From Actinernus sp. WN-2022 (Eukaryota; Cnidaria; Anthozoa; Actiniaria; Actinernidae), in assembly GCA_030867875.1 (NCBI GenBank), contig JAOWCC010001501.1, positions 20,737,524 to 20,801,523 of the forward strand: 64,000 bases of DNA. The letters are read 5' to 3'. The stretch's first letter is position 1; every line of letters starts with the position of its first letter. The notes beneath the pieces were generated by a model. That model saw only the letters and a program-made list of their open reading frames with translations, did not search any database and was not told the origin of the DNA. A program made the position numbers and the translations under genes. Shown one piece after another: positions 29,719-41,500 of this stretch.

Positions 29719-30760
29719 GTTCAAATGGCTGTCTAAACGTCTCTTCCACAAACAAACAAGCATTTCATCACTAGGACAAGTCAAACGTCTTTGTAGTGTG
29801 CCATTTGGCACTGAAATGTGAGTTTTCTCTTGAGTGGAGAAACTTTCGGCGAATTTGTGGTTCAGACTGTGTGACTAGTTCTCTCAGAGCTCATGCAGAA
29901 CTTGCAACAACAACTTTTCCGATCCAGAAAAAAAAGGATTTCACACGCATCCATCAATGACAGAAGTTAATCGGTGAACCAAATTTTCTCGTATGCTGCC
30001 ATTTGTCAAAGAAAGCTTTCTCTCGGCGCCGGTAATTAGAAGTGTTTACGTTTTGACTTTCAATGGTCTTTTTCGACTCGAAAGCAGTTTATTACGCACT
30101 CTTCGTCGTTGTAAAAAAAACATACATTGTTCCATTGTCCGTACTCGTGCTGATCATAGAAATGACGTCATATAATGTCCAAAACGTTGCGCTCGTTGTT
30201 CACTTTAGTTTTGAACATTTTATAACATCATACATAAACTTTATTTAGACACGGTACGTCAGTACGGACAATGGAAAAATGTATGCGATTTGTTAAATCC
30301 ACGATGGGTGATGCGCGATGATGTCGCATGCAGTTACCAGATGCACAGCGACGCGAATTTCAGAAAAAAATCGCAGTGTCCCCAGCGCGCGACGAAAATC
30401 GCTCGAGTAGCGACTCTTGCATAGGCGACGCGGCAGCTGAAAATATCCCCGGGAAAATCGTTATTCGATTGATTGAATTTTTCGCGACAAAAAGTACTTG
30501 TCACACGTGTAACCACCCTTTTTTGTGAGGCGACGATAGCGTATCTAGCCAATAAGAAACGATTACGAAATCGAGGCAATGGTCGTACTCGGTCTTCCAT
30601 GTGTCGCGCGGCCTATTTGCCAAGAGTTGTTTAGGCCTTTACCTCTAGCACAATTCGCCAAAACGAGCACAATTTTTGGCATGTTCACTAAAATGGCACT
30701 GCTAGCACAATTTGCCTTGTGGCCGTTAATTTAAGAGTTTTTTTAATATAAAGTAAGCTG
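29719..30760. other. Intergenic, no gene seen
   Basis: Contains a GC-rich patch with CGCGACGAAAATCGCTCGAG (30380-30420) and A/T-rich flanks. No supported gene. Confidence 0.4.
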
Positions 30761-31066
30761 TATTCTATCTCCGAACGAATACAAATCATTTTAAAACTAT
30801 TTTACATGACACGTGTAAAAACAAGTTATTACAGGATGGGCATCTCGTTTATTGCTATCAGTTTACATATAGTGCGAAGAACGTAACATAATTTTTTAAC
30901 AATTTGAAAGATAGCTAGAGACGCCTTCGAGTGGTATCAACTAACTAAACAACTCATTATATACTGCTCCTTATTCTCCAAGGTACATCATAACACCGTG
31001 GCACTGGTAACGCCTTAACACAACATACGCACACCGATGTGCATTCCAAATCGTTAGAAAATACAT
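30761..31066. repeat. Dispersed repeat beginning TATTCTATCTCCGAACG, copy 1
   Basis: Nearly the same as 52001-52293, same orientation. The second copy interrupts a MITE, so this repeat is itself mobile. It ends AGAAAATACAT. Confidence 0.8.
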
Positions 31067-31107
31067 GGTTTTAGACATGGTTCAGATAATAACAGTGGTT
31101 CTTACAA

Positions 31108-31230
31108 TTGCTGGTTTTCACTCAATCCCCAGAGATTCAAGGGGCATGGCGGCCATGTTGGTGCCCCAACAAAAGAAGCTAACGAGTAATCTATTGTTTA
31201 AGGGCTATGACGTCAAGTGAAAGCCAGCAA
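31108..31230. mobile_element. MITE with TTGCTGG termini, copy 1
   Basis: Starts TTGCTGGTTTTCACTC and ends AAGTGAAAGCCAGCAA. Related copies at 49131-49247 and, inverted, 52319-52462; the latter has TA on both sides, as in Tc1/mariner elements. Confidence 0.75.
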
Positions 31231-31409
31231 TAGAAAACCTGGTGCTTACGGGAAGCCGGACTTAATTTCCATTTCACGTTCTGCTGGCAACACGTGGCTC
31301 CGTTGCAAAATTACTTACAAGTCCTACAAAGAGGTCGTACAGATAAAGAATCAACAGTTGTTCGTTCTGCATGGCATTTCCAGAGAACGAGCTAAAGACT
31401 TAACTCAAG
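31217..31409 (+). other. Exon-like open stretch, unassigned
   Basis: Open frame with a composition unlike its surroundings (ISISRSAGNTWLRCKITYKS, then QQLFVLHGISRERAKD), ending at a plausible donor CAAG|GTAAAT. I do not recognise it and find no partner exon. Its left edge overlaps the end of a MITE. It may be a captured exon fragment or chance. Confidence 0.25.
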
Positions 31410-32041
31410 GTAAATATAAGTTAAAATTGGAACATTTTTTCTCGATGAAACGAGCACAATTTTGAAGGAGGAGCATAAGTTTTTAGAAAAAACGAGCATT
31501 GCTCGGAGCCCGTTTGTGCTGCATTTACGAGCACAATCGGTAAAGGCCAGTTGTCTCCCGTCGTCTGTGTCACGTGATCAATTTCATCCAATCAGAATAG
31601 GAGAGAATTTAGTGGTGAACTAAAAAAATTACGTGAACTTTGAGGACTTTTATTTGAGTTTTTTTTTATTCGGATCTTATTTTCTCAAAGGGAAAAGTTG
31701 AGACAGGAATTGGCTCTGTATTGGTCGACTTGCACCGCGATACATTTCTTGAACGATGCATTGCGTGCGTTTGTCCCGTTTAGTCAAGTGTACTTACTTC
31801 CTTGAACCTCTAGTAAAATCAACCAATTTGTATTAGACGTTTCTGAGAGAGAGTTCATTTTGCGTGAACAGATGTGTGATTTATTGCATGGCTATATCCA
31901 CCACCCCGTGACGTAGCGTATTTGCGTGTTGTAAGCTGAAGAGTCGAGTAGCGACGTGCGGGAATGCGTGCTGCAGTTGTGGAATGTTAGTAAATTAACG
32001 GCAAGCTAACAATTGAGATACCGTTGTTAATAGACCATTTC
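31410..32041. other. Intergenic, no gene seen
   Basis: AT-rich sequence without a supported frame. A string of ACGAGCACAAT-like pieces (31450, 31530 and also 30660) hints at an old repeat. Confidence 0.35.
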
Positions 32042-32209
32042 AGCTTGCCTGTTTGTTGCTCATTTCAGATCACGTGATAGTTCTCCAGAGGATGCTTTGT
32101 TTTCCAATTATAGAAATTGGTACATTTCCTGTTGGGTACAGAAAAACAAAAACGGATTACTCAAGGGAAAAGTCACGTGGTCTGAAATGAGGCAACAAAC
32201 TGGCAAGCT
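32042..32209. mobile_element. Hairpin MITE
   Basis: Left AGCTTGCCTGTTTGTTGC and right GCAACAAACTGGCAAGCT pair, and inside TTTCAGATCACGTGA pairs with TCACGTGGTCTGAAA. Confidence 0.8.
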
Positions 32210-33124
32210 TACCAAAGCTTACAGATTTTGGAGAGAAAATCGAATTCCTTTTCTAACTCTCTGGTAACGTTCTTGTAGAATTTAATGATACTGAACTTGT
32301 ATTTTCCTACAGAAGTTCATGCTACTGGTGGCCAGATTCTCCATGATATATTATATTCGTTTGACGAAATTTAATCTTATCCGGCAGCTTTGAAACAGTT
32401 TTTGCTTGCGGTTGATCGCGGCCTATTTCAAAGACATTCAAAGCCAACGGGTATTTGTTAATCCACTATTCGATTCGTAGCAAATATAGTATGTTGACCG
32501 TCGACCTTGTACTTGTCATTTCCGCATAGCATCTTCATCTTGCGTGTTTTTAGCCTTGTTCCGCTAACGTAATCACACGAGAAGGATTCAAACACGCAAA
32601 GAACAACAAGTAATGGATTACAACTAGGAAAAGGGCACGCGAGACTACTCCAAAATGACAGCAATGTTTATTTTTGAACAAAGAAAAACTGAAGTCTTTT
32701 TCTCCTATTTGCGAATCCCGTATTCAGTAGTTTCCGGTGAGATTTCGCGTGTTGTAAGCCTGTACTTTACGAAATCATGGCTCGCCAAATTTGGAAAAAA
32801 ATGGCATCGAAATGTGCAAGTCCCGACTCTTCGAAATGGGACAAATGTGTCTGGTTATAGGGGTACGATATTCCAATAGAAGGTATAATAGGGATCACAT
32901 GATAGGTGAGTACTATATAACTATTGGACGTTAAAATTGCGGGAAGGTACCAAGACTCTTTCTTCTTTGGATTCACTCTGGTTTATTACAACACCTCTGC
33001 AACTTCGTTCGCTCGTATCTCTCGTTCTTCTGAATTCACACTAGATATGTACTTGTATAAGTACAACTTTTCCTAGACATGTTTTGGCTTTACAACATTC
33101 CGTTGTATAACGGGGAACTGAGTT
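32210..33124. other. Intergenic, no gene seen
   Basis: No supported frame or named repeat. Confidence 0.35.
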
Positions 33125-33665
33125 AGCCTAGAATTTCTCCCTAATTTGGTAATTGTTTTAATAACAATTTGATCAAGTCCCTAATGAGTTGTCTAACCTG
33201 GCCCAAGGTTTTACCTTGGTCCGATACTCCAGGTGTGGTCTGGACCAACTCACAAATATTCTACTAATTAGCGATTTTGATTTCACCCTGTAACTACCAT
33301 GTGACCAGCTCACATGACATGTACCCCAAACTAAAATTCAACTACCAAGTTAAATTATTTTGACCCAAAGATTCAGCAATCATTTAGTGATTGGAATTAA
33401 CACATTTGAAGAACTTTAATAACTGGCCAGGTTAAATTCAAAGCTCCCCAACTGCAATTTCAATGCGTCATAGCTCGCTCAAATCCGACATCAAATGCTA
33501 TCTAAAATATGTCTAGAACAGTTTTAGTTTTCAGACATTACATAAATTTGTGCGGAAACTAAAGTCATAACAAATCCACAACTATGCCTGATATTCAAAA
33601 TAATTTTAAACAATCTGAATTCCATATATTTCGTAACAATAACTCCATAACATAACACACACAAT
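33125..33665. repeat. Dispersed repeat, copy 2
   Basis: Patchy match to 19965-20400 in the same orientation. The following GACCGGTTAGGGTTTTTT (33772-33789) also occurs near 15460. Confidence 0.55.
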
Positions 33666-34614
33666 TCGGCGTGGACGTCTCCCGTGCGCAGAGGTTTAAT
33701 AAGACGTCAGCTTTAAATGCGGATGGCTTATTAAAGGTTTGAGTCCCAGTAGGTGCCGATAATATTTTACTGACCGGTTAGGGTTTTTTCAATCGGGTAA
33801 GCTTTTGTACTTTCCCTAAGTTTGTCGGATTATCGGTTCCCGACATTTGTCCGACACAGAAACGATCCGGCCCTAGGTCATGACTGGTATAAAATCGGAG
33901 CGCAGTTTGAAATATTGACAATTAGAAAGAGCACTTGAATGTTATGTTATACAAAGTATTTTACGAAATAAGATTACTGTCATTGCTTACTGTAAAGTTA
34001 CTAAACAGAGGAACTGATATTCGAGGAGCTCGATGCAATTTTAACCCGTTGAATAACTTAATTGTTATTCTTTCTGTACAAGTGTACGTTGGTTCTGTAC
34101 TGACAACACTTCTCACTGTTCCGAAAGAAATCTGAGCATCTCGCAATCTGAGCATCTTTGCAAGTCTGGCAAGTCTTTTAGAGTCATTCAGTACTAGTAT
34201 ATTCGAATTGGAATACGGTTTTCGTGAAGTATAAAGTTTTAAGTAGTGCCGGAAACGATACAATATAAATGGCTACAAAGAATAGGAAACAGTGACACGA
34301 TGCGAAAGTTATGTCCTTGATGATCCTTGATTCTCACGTTGACAGAGGTAAATATTCTTCTCTGAATTTGATTTATAGGCAAATGACAACTTCCGTAGAA
34401 AGTGACTCTCTGCAACGATGTTTTCATTGGAGAAAATATCCCAGATCATAGATGAATGACCACGGTTACACAACACGCGAATTTAGTTGTAACCAGCTGC
34501 GAACTTATGTTAAAGTATCAAGAATATTACGATACTAACAGTGATTAGTATAAACCAACTAGTGGACTATTGCAAAGCCTGCATACTGATTGGCTACCCT
34601 ACTATAGGTCTATT

Positions 34615-34664
34615 ATTAGACCCGCAGCCCGAATGGGCTAGCCCATTCGGGCTGCGGGTCTAAT
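34615..34664. repeat. Perfect 50-bp palindrome without spacer
   Basis: Arms of 25 bp, each containing AGACCCGCAGCCCGAATGGG or its complement, meet at GGGCTAGCCC with no loop. It would extrude as a cruciform. Confidence 0.95.
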
Positions 34665-34816
34665 TGTTAAATAGTCGATGTAGACGGCTTAGAGACTGCA
34701 GCGAAACCAATGTATTCAGTGAATTTTGGAATCTTCAAATGCATAGTTTTAATTCTTGTTTTTTTTACCTTGAGTATGTAAATACGAGGTTATCACTGAG
34801 GAATCCTAAAACGTTA

Positions 34817-35096
34817 GGGACCGGACATTATTTAGCGGTAGAGGGGGGGGCTGCTGCTAGATTTGCATTGTGGCTAGCCCAAGAAAATGAGACCCTGCAG
34901 TTATCTGGTCTCACAAAATAATGACTCTCCCCTTAGATAACCCCTATAAATATATATAACCTATGAAAGAGGAGCATATAAAAATGTGATCCCCCCCCCC
35001 TAAATGGGAGCATAAAAAATCGCCCCCCCCCCCCCCCCCCCCAAAAAAAAATATAGTAGCCACCCACCACCGCTAAATAATGTCCGGCCGGGTCCC
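34817..35096. mobile_element. Harbinger-like MITE with TTA duplication
   Basis: GGGACCGGACATTATTTAGC at the left, with a complementary right end (GCTAAATAATGTCCGG) and GGTCCC tip. Flanked by TTA (34814-34816, 35097-35099). The interior has G and C runs, including about 19 C near 35022-35042. Confidence 0.75.
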
Positions 35097-38000
35097 TTAG
35101 AATGGCACCTTCGTGGCTATATGTTTCTATTTTTGCGCCTTGAATCCTGCTAAATATCTGGGGATATCAATACTGTCTCGTTTATACATAAGATAGTATC
35201 AACGTCCTACACCTGCCCATGACAAAGAGATCTGACAAATCCGTATTTGTTCACTGATGAAACCTCATCTACCGAAACAAAACGGTTGTAGCTGAGCTAT
35301 TTTTGGTCAGTCTACTCGTCTCAAAATAGAATCGAGGTCAAGTTTGTGGAACCAAAGCACAACTTTGGTTTAATTATGAATTAAACTGATAGGATTTACC
35401 ACAGGTGGCTAATTCACGGGTCAGTTGACTTAAGCACGCGCCTTGTGTTAACATAGTTTAGTTGTTTTCCAACGAAAATGTTGGGGAAAACGTTGGTGGA
35501 GTTACAATGGTTGACTGCGCCGAAGTCCGTTAAAAGTTTCCCAAGAAAATAAAGGTTGAATGAAAAGCGCTAGACATAGTGACATGAACTAGTTAGAAGC
35601 ATTTTTTGATGTAATAGCCATGGAATAACGAGCGAGCTTGAGTATTTAGTAACGAACTTTCTTGGCAAAGCTTTGAGGCGTATAACCAAAGAAAGTCTGA
35701 AATCTTTGCCGGTGCTGGTTGAGAAAAACCTAAAAAAAACTTCTAGCAACTTCATTCTTTAAAATAGAGCTTTGTTAATTTAACTATGAATGCTTCGATG
35801 ATGCTATTGGCTTAGGGCGATCACGTGATTGCACAACACTTAGCGAAAGCAAGAACTAGAGTAGCATGATGAATACTCTAGATGTTATGAGTTATACGTA
35901 TTCGAACTTCAATATTTGGCGGAAATTACAATTACTTTCATAAAGTCAAATGCTTTTAACGTCTATAAAAGAAGAAAATTATCGACGATAATTAAACATT
36001 GTCAATACACTACCATCGCGAGTGCTAGCAATGTACTTTTTTTTTTTAAGTATCGGTGTGTAGAAGTTCGACGGTTGAGTTTTGAAGTCCACTATAGCTC
36101 CACTAAATGTCGACTGTTATGTGCCATGAAATGCTATGTGAGCTGGTGTTTAGGTTCGTGTTTTCTACTTTCGTTTCCATTGCGTAAACTTCAAACACTC
36201 TTAGCCATTTTCTATCTTTCTTCAGCTCCTAAGCCAGAACGTTCTCAGTATCGGTAACAGAGTGATAAAAGCAACTCCATAGCTAGAAATATTTTCATTG
36301 TTAACCCTGTTTTGAAAGTCTGATGACCTCTTCTTACGAGTTATACATGTCTGAGAGTATTTTCTGAATCGTGTTTTGCGCCTAATCTTTCATGCGGCAA
36401 ATTTCAGGGCCAGGCACACGCATAGCACAGAGGAACAACACGTTACAAAAAAAGGCGAGCTTCGTTCACAATGCTGTTTACGCCGTAATCGTCAACTTGA
36501 GCAAATATTTAATTTGGTTTATTGAAAACATATCACCTGCAAAACTGAAGAATAAAAAGAAGTAGGACCGAAGGACACGTGGCTAGGCTGCGAGCACGCA
36601 AGTCTCAAAGAATAGTGGCGCTTATAGATAAACAAACAAAAACACGTTAAAATGGGCGATTTAAAAGTAATTATCACTTAGACAAAGTTAATAGCTCCCG
36701 TGTGCACTATATAAAACTGCACTGGTAAAATAAGGGTTGACTCCATTTTTAGTATTTTTGCATTGTATTTCGAGGGACAGGGAGATGGGGCAAGGCGCAA
36801 TTCAAATTTAGTTAGCACGCGTTTGACATTCTACTGAACTTGATTTTCAAATTTAGTACAGGGACCTTCGTCAAGAACTTCGGAAAATGATTTTGGCTGC
36901 TGTTAGCAGAAATATGACTGTCGATTTCTAGATTTTGTGAATAATTCTTTCAGAGAACCTTATCGACTGTCGTTTACCTTGTGCTCTAGCCTATACCGGC
37001 GTATATCGGTGAAGAATACTGGATTGTAGATTGCCGTACCATTGATAGTTCACTGTATGGATGCTGTTAAGGATGTATTAAAATAGATATATTAAAATCA
37101 CATATTTATATATTGCTCTTAACACAACCTAATTCCAGTCATAGTAAATTAATGTGTGTTCTCTTCAGTTTCCCCGAGACAGCCGGAGTTTTGTGATGTT
37201 ACCAATGTACTCGTATCTTCGGCATTTGCCAGTCTCATGAAAAATACACTGCGTATAGTCTTGACAATGAAACCGAACCATTCTACCTTCCATCCTATTC
37301 TATGATTTTGTTGACTTATATTTCATGTAAAGAAACCTTACTAAAGTCCTTCTGTCTCTTTAGAAAACTTAGCTGGTTGTGCGCGGGGGAGTTTGGGTTT
37401 TCTATCAGGGATGGCCTTTCAATAGCCATTAATATCCGCATAGGCTGGGATCATGCACAGCTTCACGGCTCTAACGAGTTGCGTGCGTTTCGCCGGCTTG
37501 TTTGCGCACACTTTTCATGACATGGCGCGCACAGATCTTCAGCAGTATAAACATTTTAAACTAAATAAACAGTAAACAGCATTAAAAATTAATGTATTAC
37601 GCCCGGGACACGTGCTCCACCGAACTCATCTTCAAATCTTCAACTACATGTGAGCGGTCTTTTTAGGGGTGGAAGAGGTAGCGAAATGAACGTACCACGG
37701 ACTTGTGCGTACTTGTTTTGTTGGTTGGTTTTGTGAATTAATCATGAAATTAAAGTTTCTGCGTTGGAATAACAAAGCTTGATCCTATATCCTAAAGTTA
37801 CGCAAAGCTTCTGGGTTCAAACGAGTTGCGTGCATTGGGCCGGGATTGCGCGCACATTTCATGACATGCGCTCACAGGGTGTGTGGTCCTCGGGTGTGGT
37901 CTTCTACTGGACATGAAATGTAAATTCCTTATATGGTCACAGGCAGCTGTTAGTGCACCTTAGAGTGAGTAGTGTTTGTTCGCCGACCGGATAACCTACT

Positions 38001-38376
38001 CTGTTGCGCGGCATCTAGAGCCTTCAATTCCCGGTTTTTTTCAAGCACGATGAACTGACCAAACCGGTTAAGAACAAAGAGATTCACTGGTTCGTGACAT
38101 TGCCTTCACCGGCTATAGCCTTGCGGATTGGGTAGTCTAACAATGATGTAATCGACCCTATGCATACAAAGGTCATCAATTTGAAGGCGGTCCTTCAGAG
38201 TTAGATCAAACAATGGACAAACTAAATTGTGATGGGTACATGGGAAAGCTGAAATAACACCGCATCACACTCCCGACCCCTCAGAAGGCACTCACCCTCA
38301 ACGAAGTCACCTCTCAACATTCTGCTGCTAGTTACTCCAGACCAAAATCTTGGAGAAACTAAAGGTCACTCCCATC
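35097..38376. other. Region upstream of the P450 gene, no gene seen
   Basis: No supported frame. A block near 37455-37530 (ACGAGTTGCGTGCGTTTCGC) is repeated, diverged, near 37815-37880. I could not pick out a TATA box or start site for the P450 gene. Confidence 0.35.
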
Positions 38377-38560
38377 ATGAGGTTCTTGGTTGATAACTAT
38401 GTCCCACTCGCTGCACATCTTCTGGCGCAAGCTAATATAAGAACGCTGGCTCTCCTGATCGTTGGTATTGTTACTGTGTTTATTTACACCGTAAAGAAAA
38501 TCCGGGCGAGGTTCGTTAGGAGACCTTTACCTCCGGGACCGTGGGGAGTACCAGTGATTG
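38377..38560 (+). CDS. P450 exon 1: signal anchor and proline hinge
   Basis: ATG 38377 has A at -3 and is the first ATG of the frame; an in-frame TTG at 38350 is less likely. 61 codons plus one base. [16 protein letters not shown] is the anchor helix, then basic residues, then [11 protein letters not shown]. Donor ATTG|GTAAGT. Confidence 0.9.
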
Positions 38561-41500
38561 GTAAGTCTTTTTAGGTGTTTTAAAATAGGTCATATTGCGA
38601 AGTATTTCTTTAGGATTCCAAACATGACTTTAGTTTGTGGTGAAATATGTGAGTATATGTATGAATTTTGTGTGCGGCTACTTGCGGAGTGAAACTGTCC
38701 CTAGGCTTTGTCCTATACATGTCTAAGATAGCATTTTCCCACAAATTCAAAACGCAATTATTCTAATAGAAAAACACCATGGCATACGATAATTCATTAA
38801 CGGCCAAATCATTGTGTTTGTTTACCCCTATATATTGGTCGGAAAAACTGACCTTAGGGGAAATTGTTGCGAAACTTTGTGGACTTGTTTTTCTTTGGCT
38901 GGAATGTCGTAGCAGTACGAGATATCCTAGATAACGGTTGTGCTCACGTCAGAAGATCGTAGCAGTGGTCTCGCTAAACGTCATGTTCATAGGAAGTGTT
39001 TGTTTTAATGAACTAGAACTGTGTGGCTTCAGGTGCAGAACTGTCAAAACATCAAAAGAGGCCAAGGAAAGACTCACGAAAAAACATTTTGGGAGGTTGA
39101 CTCAAAACTGTAGTAATCAGTTTATGAGAACTCGATTCCGTACATAGTTCGACAGCTTTTGCTAATCAAGGCTTTCTCTTTTCAAAGGATCGGCATAAAA
39201 TTAGCCCTATATTACATCCAAACATTTGATTACATTCGCGATTACCCAAGCATTTAGGGATCCAAGCAGATTTGTTAAAGAACCCTTAAATGGTTGGGTG
39301 AAATATTCAAAAGGTTCAAAGTACTCTCAAACATGGAATGAAAATGCTCGTTTGCCTTCCAGGTTTTGTGAAATAATTGACGTTTCCACACCACCCGAAA
39401 ATCACGACCTTGAACTCTTCCAGCTACCATTCACATATATTGATAATGATACGGAGTTAACTGCCTCTACTTTATAGCAGAGGCATTTCACGTACAATAT
39501 CAGTATTTTATTCTCCATGCCATTGTTCTTCAACTCTTTAAGAGCGATCATCAAAAGAGCTTGAAAAGGTTAGGCAGGCGCCCTTGTCGCGTGGGAAAGA
39601 GCTTGTTTGTCGAGAGCGCTGAGCCTGAATAAAAACGGCGCTTGTTCGAAGGCGTCGAAAGTTAAAGAGTTGGCTTTGTTTTCACTCAAATTATCCAAGG
39701 TTGTTAATTCGTTCTGTCAGTCATTTATTAGACAAGTTGTTCCCAATAAATAAAGGTTCAAATAATGGTTTCTCGTAATAAAGAAAGTTAAACGAGAAAT
39801 AAAAAGACAAAAGATAAAGTATCAATGAAGAGTTAGGCAGGCGCCCTTGTCGCGTGGGAAAGAGCTTGTTTGTCGAGAGCTCTGAGCCTGAATAAAAACG
39901 GCGCTTGTTCGAAGGCGTCGAAAGTTAAAGAGTTGGCTTTGTTTTCACTCAAATTATCCAAGGTTGTTAATTCGTTCTGTCAGTCATTTATTAGACAAGT
40001 TGTTCCCAATAAATAAAGGTTCAAATAATGGTTTCTCGTAATAAAGAAAGTTAAACGAGAAATAAAAAGACAAAAGATAAAGTATCAATGAAGAGTTTGA
40101 AGTTAATTATAGAAAATTCTCTTGACGACTCAACTCCTTTCCAAAAATAGAATGGCTAAACAAAGGACGCCAGCGGGAAAAAGGTTAGCGCGAATCGAGA
40201 ACAATGAGCTTCGTCCTAAAATTAGACCTGAAAGGACGGCGCGCTGGTATGAATATTGGATCAGCGAACAAAATGGATAGATATTTAGATAAGTGATGTT
40301 CAATTAAAGCATTTTATCAATATCACTCTAGGGGATCGAAGAGAGTTATGAGGCAAAATTAAAGCAATCATTCTGAGGCAATTTTGATAAAGAACTGTCA
40401 GATTTGTGAGTAAAATAGACAAAATAAAACAAGATAAGTGCTGACGATGTGTGTAACTGTCTATACGCAGCACATGTTTCGCAGCGTGTGACGGCATTCT
40501 GTGGACACCAATATTTGCCGCAAGGCACGCACCTCTTGGGACGCAAAAAACAACCCACTCTTAAATTATGTACGGGCGCCTGTTTGGCTGCTGTAATATC
40601 TTAACTCTACCTTTAACGTCAATAACTAAGAACTCATTTTCACACTTTAAAGTCAAGAGAAATCAATCTCAGTATTGGGAAAAGTTTGCAGTTTTGTTTG
40701 TGACTATTCTTACATAAGTATGTATTTTTAAACGGCGCGCTTACAATCAAGACGTACACTGCAAGAAACGTTGGTGCGATCGCATATTAAGGTGAGTTTC
40801 CACTGTCGCGTATTTTTATACGCACGCAAAACATGCGCCAAGGAAACGTCTGTTAATAATTCCACTGCCGTCGCGTTTGAAGTTCGTAATTTAAAACGCC
40901 GCGATTTATTACTCATGTTTTAAAATGGGGGTTTACTTACGTAAAAAATCATCTTTGCTTCCGTTTTTTTACGTACGTAGATAAAAACGCGACAGTGGAA
41001 ATCAACCCGTTTAGTTACCGTTCTCAATTCAAAACGTCGCGCGCGGCTGATTTATAGCCAGTGAGTCGAAAACATTTTGGCGGGAGAAAAGGACGTTGGC
41101 CACTTGTGCAGAATTGTTATATATTTATCTCGGTTATGAAAGCAGCTGAACTCCGCGCTGTTTTTATCAGCCAGTTCTATAAGTAATAGACAAAGAAAGA
41201 TCGGACGCGAATTCTTTATCTATTACTTATCAAACGTCTAGATGTAGAGAGTCATGTTTTCAGTTATTTTGGCGATACGACTTATTTTGGCTGAGAAAAT
41301 CGAAGCCAAAGTTTATGTAGATCAGGACGAAATCTGTATCAGATTTACAGATCACTTATCGGTCGGTGATTTCCTTTGTTTTTGCTTCATTAATTATTAA
41401 TGAGTTTGATAAGGCATCTTAAAGCAGTTATTGAGAAATTTTTAACTGCCGTTAACTGGAAACAACGCGAATTGACAATAAGTGATGAAACGCAGGATAT

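Noticed and set aside
38350..38376. Earlier P450 start at TTG 38350
   Set aside because: An ATG 27 bases later in the same frame gives a normal-length anchor and has a purine at -3.
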